DNA of 64,000 nt from Bidens hawaiensis. Taxonomy: Eukaryota > Streptophyta > Magnoliopsida > Asterales > Asteraceae. The stretch spans positions 95,734 to 159,733 of the forward strand of contig JAIQDT010006495.1 in the NCBI GenBank assembly GCA_021521415.1, read 5' to 3'. The notes below the pieces were generated by a model that saw only the letters and a program-made list of their open reading frames with translations, was not told the origin of the DNA and ran no database searches. Shown in pieces: positions 1-11,574 of this stretch. Numbering within the stretch: the first letter of the stretch is position 1; each line of letters starts with the position of its first letter. The position numbers and the translations under genes are program-made.

Positions 1-1101
1 CAAATTCACTACTGACTTGATCAAACACGTTGTTAGTCATACAATTTTCCTCCCTTGCGTGTGTCTTAATACCAATAAGAAACGGACCCCAAGTGATACA
101 ATGTATGTAAGCCAAACAGATGAACTCATTCATACTCACTCACAGTAAGGAAGCTTGGTGTATTGCTTAATAATGGGGGTATACCTTGTAGTGGAAAATA
201 TTTGCTAAGATTGCTCAAACTTATAAAATCATATATTTTGATCATCAGGCATAATGGTTTAAGTCAAGTTTGGGTGACATGGTAAAAGTCCAATTAAGCT
301 CGAACTGAGATTATAGGCTAATTGTTTCTGATATCTTGTGCCTTAACTGAATCTTAAACATATCACATAAATACTTGGAAGTTTGTTATAAGATTTAAGT
401 GGACAACAATATCAAGGATCAACTTAACGACAGTCATAATAATGCTGAAGAATAGACCGGTTATGGAGGATTTCTTGATCAATATGATTCTCTGCTCAAC
501 TCATAAAAATATGTACTGCTTTCGTAGATTAGATTTCATTTTTTTTGTCTTAGTTTTTAATTTATTTTTAATTCGAAAATATTCAAAATTACCAAAATAT
601 ATTTTTTCTGCTTTATTTTCAATTTCCGAGCTAAGGGGTAATTTTGAAAAGAAAATACAAAAAGAATTTCCAACGTTTTAAGTTATGTATTTTCATGTAA
701 AACACGTTAAGTTATTGGTTTTTATCTTCTCTAGTAAAATTTTTAAGGTAAAAGTTATGAAAAATTGGATTTTATACTTACTTAATCAATGGAATGGTAA
801 AATTGTAAATTATGTTTCCATTTTTATTTATTTCATTCCATTTGTTACAGTGTTGTAACGAATGGAACCATTCGTTATTACCTCATTCGCTTCCGCTAAT
901 CTGATAACCAATGTGTATAATTCGCTATGTTGAGATAACGAATGAACTAACGATCAGTGAGCTATTTGTTAGAATAATATTTAATTGACTGATTCATTAA
1001 ATTCCTTTAACAAATGAAAAATCGATTGAATGGTCATTCGTTAGTTCAAAACTAACTAATGGAGCCTTTTGTGCACATGGGTTTACGTGTAAACAGTGCA
1101 T
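1..1101. other. Non-coding spacer of SIRE-A
   Basis: AT-rich sequence with no credible coding region. By comparison with SIRE-C it corresponds to the spacer between RNase H and the accessory gene. From about 855 it carries repeated TAACGAATG/CATTCGTTA motifs. Nothing else is recognisable in 1-850. Confidence 0.5.
855..1046. repeat. CATTCGTTA/TAACGAATG motif cluster upstream of TATA
   Basis: Several direct and inverted copies of the nonamer CATTCGTTA, some with one mismatch, lie just upstream of the TATA box at 1102. The same motif recurs in the candidate leader intron (1370-1639) and in the SIRE-A 3' LTR next to its TATA box (21699-21729). Confidence 0.75.
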
Positions 1102-1110
1102 TATATAAAA
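1102..1110 (+). promoter_or_regulatory. Candidate TATA box of SIRE-A accessory gene
   Basis: TATATAAAA lies 665 bp upstream of the accessory ATG at 1767. A start site about 30 bp downstream would give a roughly 110-nt first exon ending at the candidate donor after 1243. SIRE-C has the same arrangement (TATATAAAG at 34296-34288). Activity is inferred. Confidence 0.5.
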
Positions 1111-1243
1111 CCCAAATGAAGACGAATGGTCTTCATACGTCTACCTCCATATTTACAGTTTACATAAAAATACTTTGGCCAAATTTTCAAGAATTCTTAA
1201 TCATCTCAAAACTCATTTTTCTTGATCAATTTGTGTTACTAAG

Positions 1244-1764
1244 GTATAGACGAACTCAACGATACCATTTTTGTTGATTTTGATTAACATTTGAGGGGTT
1301 AATTAGGGTTTAAAATGAACATTTAAACATTGACTTGATGAAGTCAAATTATGATATTTATCTGTTCATATTCGTTATATGTAACGAATGGAAGTTCGAT
1401 TTGTGTCCACAATTGACGAATGAACTCATTTGTGTGCTTTCATAACGAATAAGCTTATTCGTGATATTATATGACGAATGAATGCTCATTCGTGTCTAAT
1501 ATGTAACGAATATGATCATTCGTTATCCTTTACAAATCATGTCAGTTGTTAAGTTAACGAATGAGATCATTTGTTATGATTCCATATAACGAATGAACCC
1601 ATTCGTTATGGACCACTTAACGAATGAGTAACGAATGAGATATATAACTTTGAACAGATTGTATAAACTTAAATAAAATGAATATTTTTCCCTAAGTATT
1701 TGGTGAAACAAGTATAAGTTTCGTATATGGTGTTAGTTTATACTAATGCTTGGGTTTGTCACAG
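1244..1764 (+). other. Candidate 521-bp leader intron of SIRE-A accessory gene
   Basis: The donor context is AAG|GTATAG at 1243/1244. The acceptor is a pyrimidine-rich stretch ending in CACAG at 1764, two bases before the ATG at 1767. It is AT-rich, as plant introns are, and is loaded with CATTCGTTA motifs. Position and length parallel the 541-bp candidate in SIRE-C (34146-33606, minus). Confidence 0.45.
1370..1639. repeat. CATTCGTTA/TAACGAATG array inside candidate intron
   Basis: More than ten exact or near copies of the motif in both orientations, many as facing pairs separated by a few bases, as in ATTCGTTATATGTAACGAAT. There is no fixed period, so it is not a simple tandem array. Confidence 0.8.
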
Positions 1765-1766
1765 AT

Positions 1767-2903
1767 ATGGCAGGCGAACAAGTCATCGATGAACCTGCTT
1801 AGGAGAACCCCGTAGCACAAGTTCAATAGGCACCGCAAATTCAAGAAGTACCACAAGTTGAAGTTGCACTTGCCGTTGCTGAACTGGCGTATGACAAGAA
1901 GCACAACACTGCGCATTCCTGCTTGATGATTTTTGGGACGAGATATATTTGGGGACGTGATTGCTTTCTTACGTAGCTCAAGAAAACATTATGCTATCTC
2001 TGTAGATATCCCGATACATTGTATCATTATCCATCCATATTAGGATAGTGCTAAATCTGACGATGCCGAGAAGCATATTATAGTTGAAGTGCAGAACAAG
2101 AAGATTGTGATAGATGTTGATGTGATACGCAGGGTTTAACGGTTTCCTGATACTGTAGATGATCCCTATGAGTTTGATAAATCTTTGATCCGAGGGTTAT
2201 TTCAATGATTGAATTACATAGGCGAGCTGGATCGATCAAAATACAACAAACCCTATTTATTTGAGCAATACAAGTACTTATTTCACGTACTTATCCTTTT
2301 CCTTGGTGGAAGGAAATGAGCATTTGATGAACGCAGGATCATGTTGCAGTGTGCTTTCGTGGCTCTTATTCTGAATAAAGTATTCAACTTTTAGGAGTTG
2401 ATTTTCTATCACTTGAAGCAGAACTGCTTGGTTTGTCATCGCAAGAACAAGTTATTTATGTATCCACATTTCATGCAACTTATTCTTGATGACTTGGTTC
2501 CTGAGTTGATACGAGATCCGACGCTGGTTGATGATGTGATGGTGTTGGACCATATGACTGAGGACACGATGAAAAGGATGAAGACATATCAGAATCGATC
2601 TCTAGAGAATAGGCCAAGATACAAGAGATTAATAGGTCATTTGGAAATACCTGATTATGTATCTCCACCTAGTGATCATTGGATTCACGACGATTTTTAT
2701 TCGGAACGTGAAGGTGGACCATGTAGGAAAAATGATGGTGGTGATGGAGGAAATGGTGGAAATAGTGGGAATGATAGTGGTAATAGGGTGGTTGAGGCAG
2801 CTCATGTTGAGGCTTCTCAACGTAAACGAAAGGACAAGGCACCAATTACAGAAAAGCTAAAGAAGATGAGGACCCGTAGGGGTAGTGGAGTAGTGATTGG
2901 TCC
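1767..2903 (+). pseudogene. SIRE-A accessory gene, N-terminal half
   Basis: Starts at ATG 1767, two bases after the candidate splice acceptor. The reading frame carries several stops and small shifts, but the translation aligns with the N-terminal part of the SIRE-C accessory protein: a 'DVIAFLRSSRKHYAIS' block near 1958-2006, a 'YMYP..MQLIL'-like block near 2457-2490, then an acidic, Gly/Asn-rich and basic linker to 2903. One stop near 2040 replaces a tryptophan conserved in the homologue. It breaks off exactly at the Athila-1 LTR; the rest continues at 18760. Function is unknown; such proteins are, from memory, common as 'hypothetical' entries in Asteraceae. The longest open piece is 2398-2928, whose last codons are Athila LTR sequence. 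Confidence 0.7.
2899..2903. repeat. Target-site duplication of Athila-1 (left)
   Basis: GGTCC immediately left of the LTR matches TGTCC at 18755-18759 in four of five positions, consistent with an aged 5-bp duplication. Confidence 0.65.
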
Positions 2904-4497
2904 TGATGTGCTAAAAGTAGTCAAATAAAAATACGCTAAAACTAGAAACAAAGTAATACTATAGACTCTTAAACTACTAACCGGCTGGTGTACCGGTCGA
3001 ATCTAGTATAGCTAAGTAAGTCCGGAAATCGAACCCACGAGACTCTTTAAATTATGTAACTAGCAAATTAGACTCGACTAAATGACACAACTATTTATTT
3101 AAATTGTTTTAAGGGGGATTTAAAAACTAAATAATTTTAACCTAAAAGTAAACCCTAATTAATTAAATATAATAAACTATTAAAATACTTAGATTAATTC
3201 GGATGATGGAAGTAACTACCTAGGCTAGAATCCTCTAAGTTATGACTATTAACTAACTAGGAAACTTAAGTTATGGAACTGGGATCATAAGATAAACCCT
3301 TGACAGAAAACTCGAACATGACCATTGACCCTTCATGAAGACACGTATGAGTTTCTAACAAGTTTTAAGACACAACAATTTTAAATATTAAACTTTCTTA
3401 CGGTTATTTAGTTGCTTGTGTCTAAGTATCTTTATGGTGAAATCCTACGTTACAGCGCGGAAATCAAAGATAGCTAAGTAGACTGGACTTAATAGACTAA
3501 GTTCACAATCAAACTTAGGCAGACTCCTTACAAAGAACTAAATCTAGCAATACTAACCAACAAAGATCTGTCAATAACCTATCACCTTACAGCTTTCTAA
3601 GCTAACAACTCACTTTTATCTATTTAATTAATTCTATTGTTTCTATGATCTTATTCGAATTCAATTACAAACTAGTCAAGAACACACAGTAAATGACCTA
3701 ACAAAACCCTATACTATGAAACAATCAACAAGGGCAATGTGAAACAATAGATCTAAGTATATAAAACCAAGTAATCATACGCATTAATTAAATCAAACTC
3801 AACATTTTATCTAAAACATAAAATCCATAACGAACGAAATCCCAATCAAAATCAAACCAAAAAAAGGTTCATCACGACCTAGGTAGTTTATAAAGTTTAG
3901 CGTAGAATCGTGTAATCTAAATCAAACAAAGTAAATAAAATCGAAAACATGGTGAAAGTATGAGAAACAGAAAATCGAAGATGATAAAACCCATAATCTT
4001 CACTCGCGAACGTAGGTCTCTTCACCGGATGTTTTCGCGCCTTCAAAGCAACCAAGAAACTCTAATAATAGCTCTCGTATAGTCCAAATTCCTCCGGTGG
4101 CAACAAGATACTGTTCAGGTTAAGATTAGGGGTGTTTTTTATACTGAAACAGGGCTTGACACTGAACAAAAAGGCAAAACATTCTGGAAATAAGGGGTAT
4201 AGGCGTCGCGTGGCCATGGTGTGCTCTCATGGTCGCGCGGCGCATTGTCTGGGGTAGAGGGCCGGTCCGACCGGCCTAGTCTGACCGGTTCTTCTTTCGG
4301 TTCCTTCCTGACGCGCTTCGACTTCTCTTATTGGCTCATTTTGACTAATTTTTCGCCCTTTTTGATCACGAACAACTCCCGGAACCTACAAAATATAATA
4401 ATGTTAGTAGTATACAAATCTTGACTAAAAACGCACAAAAAAAATTAAATATTAAATAAAATATAAATGGGAAATATATATATTTAGCATTATATCA
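2904..4497 (-). repeat. Athila-1 3' LTR
   Basis: 1,594 bp with the same start and end and the same body as 17152-18754. Starts TGATGT on the plus strand and ends TATATCA. It interrupts the SIRE-A accessory gene at 2904. The short open frames inside it have no family resemblance. Confidence 0.9.
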
Positions 4498-4520
4498 AAT
4501 ATCCCCACACTTATTCTTTT
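4498..4520 (-). promoter_or_regulatory. Athila-1 polypurine tract
   Basis: Read on the minus strand, AAGTGTGGGGATATT abuts the 3' LTR. This purine run is the usual Athila plus-strand primer. The same AAGTGTGGGGAT core precedes the Athila-2 3' LTR at 54851-54862. Confidence 0.8.
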
Positions 4521-4525
4521 TTCGT

Positions 4526-4530
4526 CCCTG
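4526..4530. repeat. Target-site duplication of solo LTR (left)
   Basis: CCCTG, repeated exactly at 6974-6978. Confidence 0.85.
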
Positions 4531-4690
4531 TGTAACATCCTACTTACGTCAAGGATTAATAAAATAATTTCATTTATTTTATAGTGTGTCGTTTATCGGT
4601 TTAAATTAATAATCTAATAGAAGATGGGCTTGGGCTTTAAAAGATGAAATAAGGGTTGGAATGGGCCTTAGGTCCATGGGCATAAGGGAG

Positions 4691-4698
4691 TATAAATA
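4691..4698 (+). promoter_or_regulatory. TATA box of solo LTR
   Basis: TATAAATACCCC 160 bp into the LTR, followed by a pyrimidine- and AC-rich leader typical of an LTR R region. Confidence 0.6.
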
Positions 4699-5289
4699 CC
4701 CCTTAAACCCTAAACTTTTTCATTTATATCCATCACTACACCATAGCCTACACCATCAAAAACACACAAAAACACTATCCTATAACCCGAGCCAAGATCC
4801 GAAGGTGGAAACCCGAACCCGTTGGTGCTAGATCATCGTGACGAACCAAAACAACATCAAGGCAAGACCGTGTTCGTAGATCGACTCGTTTAAGGTACAT
4901 TTATAACTAACACTTGTTTTTTTAGGTTCGGATTTCATCTAGAAATCATAGATCTATGTGCAAATGGTAAAAACGAATCCAATGAAACAAACCTCACTGA
5001 AATTCACTAACATTTAATGGGTTAATCGGTTGATTAAAGGAGCCGTAGGAATATATGTATAAATCGCACACGATAAACATGAATATTTGGATGAAAGAAG
5101 GGTTAGGGTTTGTTGGCGCTGGTATTACGAGTTCATTGGTACCAAAATTATGTTTTTTCATCATGATTTGAAAGGTTAATTGCAGATCAGACGAGCGTTG
5201 ACTGTTTATTGTTCTTATCAATTTTGGCTTTGACCCTAGAGTCAAAGTTTTGGATAAGTCTGATGATCAATTTGTTATGCCAAACCAAT

Positions 5290-5600
5290 CGCTGGTCATT
5301 CGTTAGAAAACCATAACGAATTGGATGCATTCGTGCGTCTGCATGACGAATGAGCCCTTAATTCGTTGCATATCCATTCGCTAAGAAAGATAACGAATTG
5401 GCCTATGCTCAGATAACGAATCAGCCTACGCCCAGATAACGAATTAGATAACGAACTAATCTAACGAATCAGATCTTGTAAGATGACAAATCAGATAACG
5501 AATAAAGTGATTTGTTAATCACCAATTCGCTAAGTTATGATAACGAATTAAACCACAAATCAGGCTACGTTCAGATAACGAATCAGGCTTAATTTGCTAT
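5290..5600. repeat. AACGAAT motif cluster in solo LTR
   Basis: Many copies of (A/G)ATAACGAAT and ATTCGTTA-like words, mostly in the same orientation. The core resembles the SIRE-A motif although the host LTR is a different element. Confidence 0.7.
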
Positions 5601-5658
5601 AACAAATGAGTGGGAGAATAAAATAATAATTTAAAATTCTAATGAAAAATGTGTTGAG

Positions 5659-5770
5659 CCAGGTCAGCTCGACCCCAGCCAGGGGCTCTGCCCCTTAGAC
5701 CCTGCTAGGGGCTGCCGCTCCTAGAACCCCGCTGCCAAGGGCGCTGCCCCCGGACCCTCGTTCGTTGAGG
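5659..5770. repeat. GC-rich self-complementary block
   Basis: Strikingly GC-rich in an AT-rich setting. Words such as CAGGGGCTCTGCCCC can fold on themselves. A diverged copy lies at 22231-22330, in a different LTR. Confidence 0.75.
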
Positions 5771-6054
5771 GTTACAATTAAACTAGTAATACGAAGGGAA
5801 TAACCATTAACGGCGAACGTAACCGCATTTAGGTGAGTTTCTAGCCCCATTTCATTGTTATGTTTTTGGGGCTGTGTGCATACTCTATGTGATAGTTAAT
5901 ATACCTACCTTAAAAGGTAAGTGTATGCCATGTATGATTTATGTGATACATATTATGTTATGAATGCGAATGAAAGCTTGTCGGTATGTGAACGATATTT
6001 GGATATTGCACGTATTGACTAGGGAGGTATGTATATGAAAGATGAATATGTATG

Positions 6055-6059
6055 ATATA

Positions 6060-6130
<71 letters not shown>
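6055..6130. repeat. AT dinucleotide tract
   Basis: Alternating AT interrupted by single ACAT units. A related tract occurs at 56781-56816 in the homologous LTR part. Confidence 0.9.
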
Positions 6131-6133
<3 letters not shown>

Positions 6134-6211
6134 GCATATGAGTATGTATAAATGATTAAAGAAAGTATGTGTATGTTACTGGTATGCAAAGATAGAATAT
6201 ACGAAGATGAA

Positions 6212-6526
6212 GAAGTAAGGGATCAGACCCTAATAATATCTGAGATAGAGAAGAAAGGGATCAGACCCTAATAATATCTGAGATAGATAAGTAAAGAGGG
6301 ATAAGACCCTACTAATATCTGAGTTAGACAAGAAAGGGATCAGACCCTAATAATATCTGAGATAGAGAAGTAATGAGGGATCAGACCCTACTAATATCTA
6401 AGATAAACAAGAAAGAGATCAGACCCTAATAATATATGAGATAGACAAAGGAAAGAGGGATCATACCCTAATAATGTCTGAGATAGAAAAGGAAGGGATC
6501 AGACCCTAATAATATCTGAGATAGAA
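6212..6526. repeat. Tandem array, about 38-42-bp unit, 8 copies
   Basis: Eight imperfect units built around GGGATCAGACCC and TAATATCTGAGATAGA. The self-complementary GGGNNNNNACCC-type core is constant and the flanks vary in length. A single diverged unit remains near 56880-56912. There are no unique spacers. Confidence 0.85.
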
Positions 6527-6973
6527 AGGACAATAATTATATAGTATGGAAGTAATAAAGTATGAACGTATGAATGAAATTATGTATTGAAAATAAATGA
6601 GTAAAGTATTTATTATGTATCTTCGGATGCATAACTGAAGGTAGGTGTATGTATTGTATGGTATGTGATTAACTAGAACTCACTCAGCGTAGCTGACTTT
6701 TAGTATGCACGCATGTGAGTAGGATGAGACAGATGGCTTTAGCGGAGACACATGGCGGAAGAATAAGAGTCTGGCATCTGAAGACGCAAGTTGTTTTATG
6801 TTTAATGTTTAATGTTGAAAGACAAGAATGTTTTAAGACAAGTTATGAATTATTATTGTAATGTTATGAAAGTTTTATATTCCGCGTAAAGTTTTAATTA
6901 ACTCTGATATATACAACTGTGTTTATGAGTAAATCCAACGTCCAAAGTAGGGCACCGGTAACGGGGCCTTACA

Positions 6974-6978
6974 CCCTG
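6974..6978. repeat. Target-site duplication of solo LTR (right)
   Basis: CCCTG, identical to 4526-4530. Confidence 0.85.
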
Positions 6979-8666
6979 ATAAAGCCTAATGCAGTTGGAT
7001 CAGAATCGAAAAATACAGTCTTAAAAACATATAGATTAATTTAAAGCTCAGATAAATGCAAAAACCGCGATCACTGATATTGTTGTCAACTTAAACCCAT
7101 GCCTTAATCTTTAACGAGACAAATAAGATCCAACAATTATATATTACTCAGCGGTTTAAACAATTAAGACTCGCTTATTTTCAGCTTTTACCGGACCAGA
7201 CCACCCTAACTTGACTTAAACCTTTGTGATTAAAACTTTTGTTGCTCTGTTTTTTTTTTCATGATTAGTTAAAAAGATCAAGGGTATTGTTTATTCACAT
7301 AAGCTTAAGCATCAAAGTCTACCAAACATCCATTAGGTTTAATACCTTGAACCATTACCATAGGTGAGCATGCAAAACTTCATATGTAGGGTTTACAAGT
7401 AGCATGTCGCTCATGGTCCGTTTCTTAAAGGTACTGAGACGCGAGCAAGGGGACCCCACATGGCTAACAGTGTGGAAGATCAAGTCAAGAGTGTATTTGT
7501 ACTTATAGTACGTAGTGATCATGGTTTAATAACTTATGTGACAGAAAACTACGGGTTCGCTCTTTTTTAGCTTTATTTAAATATTCACAACCCCGCATAG
7601 GAATTGTGAATACCCAGATGAATAGACTGCATACAGACCCATGGTCTCCGAACCCGAGGCATCCCATCAATACAAGATTTAAGGTTATAAAACCATACGT
7701 CAATGAAGTGTAAAACGCTAAAACTAATCAGTTTAAGATTTATATCACCGGCTACATGACATACTCTAATGCTAAACCTACCCAAGCAACATATGATAAC
7801 GTATTCAAATTCTTAAAATTTATAACATTTATAATATTTTCACATTTCATACCAAAAATTGAGGCTTAGTATGGCCCGACCTTTCTTTACCTACCTTCCA
7901 CGGACAAAACGCTTTACCCACAAAAGATTTCCATTTTACCATTTATCAAATTGCCCTTTCATTCTCAAGGATGAGCCTACCGACACATCCCAAGTTAAGT
8001 GCATTTTATTTTATATTATCTCATATTATTAGTAGTTTGAAAAACCAATTTCTAATAAGCATCATCATCTCCCACTTTCACACAGAAACTATATTCAAGG
8101 GACATTTTTTAAAAGATTTTCCAAATTTTTTTTCTAAAGTAAATAAAGTTAGTTAACTTGTGTCCCAACCCCACACTTAAATTTTGCATTGTCCCTAATG
8201 AAGACACGGGAAACACGAATCGAAAAAATTAAAAACAAAAACTTAAAATTATTAAAATAAAAGAAAAATACCTAAAAAGTAAAAACATAAAAATAAAAAC
8301 ATAAAAAAAGAAAAACATAAAAAACAAAGTACAATGGAAAAGACTTGGCTGTTAATATGTGAGACTGTGAATGTGCCAGTCTGTTTCCATGGGTGCCCTC
8401 CTTACCAACTCCTCACCATGATTTAGCAACTCATTCTCTCTTTCTAAACGGACACGACCACTCCTCTCAACATACCTAAGTGACATCAAAACAAAATATC
8501 TTGAAAATAAAGGTTACTTATAAGTCTCAAATAGTCACCATACTCCAACCCAACCAAAAGTCTAGAATAATATCAGTACAGACCAAATAAAAATAAAAAC
8601 ATAAAAAAAAGAAAAATAAAAAGATAAAAGATACAAACTCCCAAAGCCAGTGCATCATCCCCACAC
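6979..8666 (-). other. Athila-1 3' untranslated region
   Basis: Non-coding internal sequence of Athila-1. On the minus strand the stretch around 8175-8205 reads as an AATTTAAGTGTGGGG-type PPT-like motif, often seen in Athila spacers. I see no gene. Short open frames near 7503-7785 and 7971-8156 are unsupported. Confidence 0.6.
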
Positions 8667-10170
8667 TCACTCTTCGTCCTCTTCCTCCTCCTTTTCTTTT
8701 TCTTCTTCTTCCTCCTTCTGAAATCTGCTCATACGTCCGATACGGCTCCGCATTATCAAACTCCGGATCACCTGGTACGTAAAACGATGCCCTATAACCA
8801 TAACCCGAACCACCTGGGGCACTCGAACCACTCGGACCCGCAACCTCTGGCTGTCAAAGATAATCAGGCAAACCAATACTCAAAGCAGTCATCAAATGCC
8901 TCAACGTGTCATCATACCTCTGCTGATTTTCTCACATAATCCGCCTCAAATCATCACGTTATTCTGTCATATATCTCCTCATATAGTCAAACCCGGACTC
9001 CATCCAGTCATACAACGACTCCATAGTAATCGTCTTGAGGCGAGGCTCTCTAACCGGAAACTAATACCCGGTCTCTCAGACCTATGTAACAGCCTCTGGT
9101 GTCGTGTGGGAAAACTGGCTCTCATAGCCGTAGCAGCCTCGATATCCGGCGGTGGATGAACTTGCGGACTCACTTTAATATCTTCCCACGCTAACGGGTC
9201 ACTAGGCTTCAAAATCCCCGCATTCGTCAAATATTTTACTCCAACAAACTCCCTTCCTGGCCCCTTTCTCATATACTCCGGTTTAAACATCCGAAAAACA
9301 CCCAAACTTCTAGCAATAACCATGATATAAGGGCCCATATCAATCTTTGACCTTTGCTTTGTTCCACCTCGTCTCGTGCGGTGAAAAGACCATGCCAAAA
9401 TACTAGCATATTTAACCGGCACTTTTTCACCATTGCCAACAAACAAAACAAATCTAACCAATTCACCTTATTCTCACCCGAACCTCGACCAATAAGCGTG
9501 TTCACCAAAATCCGATGAATATAACGAAGCATCGGGTCTCGAATATCCGAAGTCACCATACTACCCTAAAACGGAAAAATCGCAATTTTATTCCAAAACC
9601 TAGCCAATTGCACTTTAGTAAAACTTACCGGTCTTGGTTTCGAGAAAGCACCCCGTATACTCGTCCTAAACACCAGAAATTGAACCTCCTCAACCGAGTA
9701 AAAACCACTCATCTCATAAGTCTTTCTACCAAGAGAAAATGAAACCGCATTTGGTTGATCAAAATTACCATCCTTATATTGAAAAGTAATTAAAAACTCC
9801 AACGTCAATTCATGCTATCGCGGCTTGTCAAGACACAGCATCACCTTAAACTTTGGACCCGACAACTCCTCCACACGCTCTCTTTGACCGATAACATCTA
9901 ATAAATTCCAATCGATAGTCTTGAAAGTGAGAAGGTCCGAATTAATGAGATAATCTGAATATATTCCGGTGAATCTTCCTCAAATTGAAGTAATGAATAA
10001 TTTTGACTTTTTCTTCTCGTCTCGATCGTTTTACTTTGAAACTCAATACGACGAGATTTCGGCTTAGCAAAAACCACCTCGGCCGGCCCGCCTCGTGGCC
10101 GCGGTGGCGGACCTCCTTTTCGCTTTCCCGCTTCTTTCGACACGTCCATATCCAACATCCTAAAACACAA
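8667..10170 (-). pseudogene. Athila-1 3' (env-position) gene, decayed
   Basis: Minus-strand coding remnant between the integrase and the 3' LTR, the place where Athila elements carry an extra 'env-like' gene of unknown function. It starts near 10150 with a short basic, proline-rich stretch (PPPRPRGGP). It continues in shifted frames through 9808-9566, 9559-9269 and 9461-8979 with blocks such as 'DIRDPMLRYIHRILVNTLIG' and 'MGPYIMVIARSLGVF', and ends in a long Glu/Asp tail at 8735-8667. At least three shifts and several stops break it. I see no convincing signal peptide or fusion peptide, so 'env' describes position only. Assignment rests on location and remembered Athila ORF style. Confidence 0.55.
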
Positions 10171-11574
10171 TTAGACAAGCAAAAAAACAATGGGAGTAAG
10201 TAAACTAACAAATAAAAATAAAAATATTTTTTTTGTAATTTTCGGATTTATTTAATTGGAAATAAATAAAGTTTAGAAATTCGGGTTAGAAAATATTTCA
10301 AACCGAACTCATCTGAATGGAAATTGAGTGCGAATGGAAGGTTTTATTTTCTAATAAAGTCAACGGAAAACCAAATTTCAAAGACTTAGTTAGTTGGCAA
10401 AAACCTGCAAGAATACAACAAAGACTCAATGTACACTACCTCCTCCCGGCACTTTAATTGTCCCAATTAAGCCCAAGTGCCAACAACCCGACATTGAGTC
10501 AAAAACGAGCGGAAAACCAATATTTGGTAAAATATATAGTTAATAAAATTGTTTTGCATCTCATTTTGACCACTAAAACTTTTATGTCGAACATCCAAAA
10601 ACCAAAAACCAAACACTAGAAACACTCGGTTAAACCCAAATCGACCCCACTGTAACCGCGAAAACCATCTTTCAAAAATTTTCAACCCAACCAACTGCAC
10701 CCAAACAAACTGAAACAATCTACCAAACCATACCGACCCGCACCCGAAAACTAACTCTTACTAAAAGTTTCTAACCGAACCCAACAACTAATTAACCAAA
10801 ACAAAGTGAAAACTAATACTACAAATACATAAAAGTTGCAAGAATACAAGAAACCATACCTTTGAGTGATGTAAAAAAGGATTAAAGTTGCAAAAAGTTG
10901 GAATTCAAGTGTGTGCTAGTGACATGATTGGGGAAGATTGGGCTAAAATTAATGATGGGTTTTAAAAATGTGATGATATTATGATGATTTTAAGGTTTAA
11001 TTTGGTGAGAATGGTGAAACATTGGTGGAACTGGGGAGGGAAAGGGTTAGGGTTCGTGGTTTTTGGGTGAGGGAGAAAGGGGGTTTTGAAATTTTTGTGA
11101 AAAAGTAGTATAACTTGGTGGAAGAAGCAAAAATAAAATAATGGTGAACCCACAAGCCGCGTCGCGCGACCATGGGGTCCTTCATGGCTGTGGCAGGCGG
11201 CGCGCTTCTGCCGGTGTCTTCGTCTCCGCGTCGCGCGGGGATGGGTCATATACCCAGTCGCGCGGCGCGACGGGCTGTTTTTAACAAAAAAGTTTTGAAA
11301 ATTTGAAGCCTTTTTTTGCCTTAGAAATATTTTCAGAAAATTACCAAGTCTTTTTTATGCCATTTTATGTCATTTTTATGTGCAAACTTACCTGGAACCT
11401 CATGAATTCTCGTCAAATCCTCTCTCCATGATGGTGATGATTCCTTGAAACGATTCGACGACGCTAACAAAATTACAAAAACTAGTGTTAGTGACTCAAA
11501 GGAGATGACATTAAAATTAAGTAAATTATACAAACTCTACACTTGGGTTTTCACTCAAGAACCCCTTCGATGAT
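10171..11574 (-). other. Athila-1 spacer between integrase and 3' gene
   Basis: Non-coding. Contains a short GC-rich stretch at 11150-11275 with repeated CGCGCGGCG-like words, similar to one in the LTRs (4200-4260, 18470-18510). I see nothing else recognisable. Confidence 0.5.

Larger units (their letters stand above)
4531..6973 (+). mobile_element. 2.4-kb solo LTR, probably Ty3/gypsy
   Basis: Begins TGTAACATCC and ends GGCCTTACA, flanked by perfect CCCTG duplications and containing no coding region, PBS or PPT. That is the signature of a solo LTR left by recombination between two LTRs. TATAAATA at 4691-4698 indicates plus orientation. It contains an AACGAAT motif cluster (5290-5600), a GC-rich block (5659-5770), an AT dinucleotide tract and a tandem array (6212-6526). 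Its right part is related to 56572-57418. The family is not recognised with certainty; length and termini suggest gypsy. Confidence 0.85.

Noticed and set aside
2398..2928. Independent 176-codon host gene
   Set aside because: Its end reads into the Athila-1 LTR and its body is homologous to the SIRE-C accessory protein; it is a fragment of a broken gene.
6212..6526. Possible CRISPR-like array
   Set aside because: Repeats are contiguous and degenerate, within a retrotransposon LTR.
8667..8876. Separate small gene with an acidic tail
   Set aside because: Position, strand and acidic end fit the 3' end of the decayed Athila-1 env-position gene, so I merged it there.
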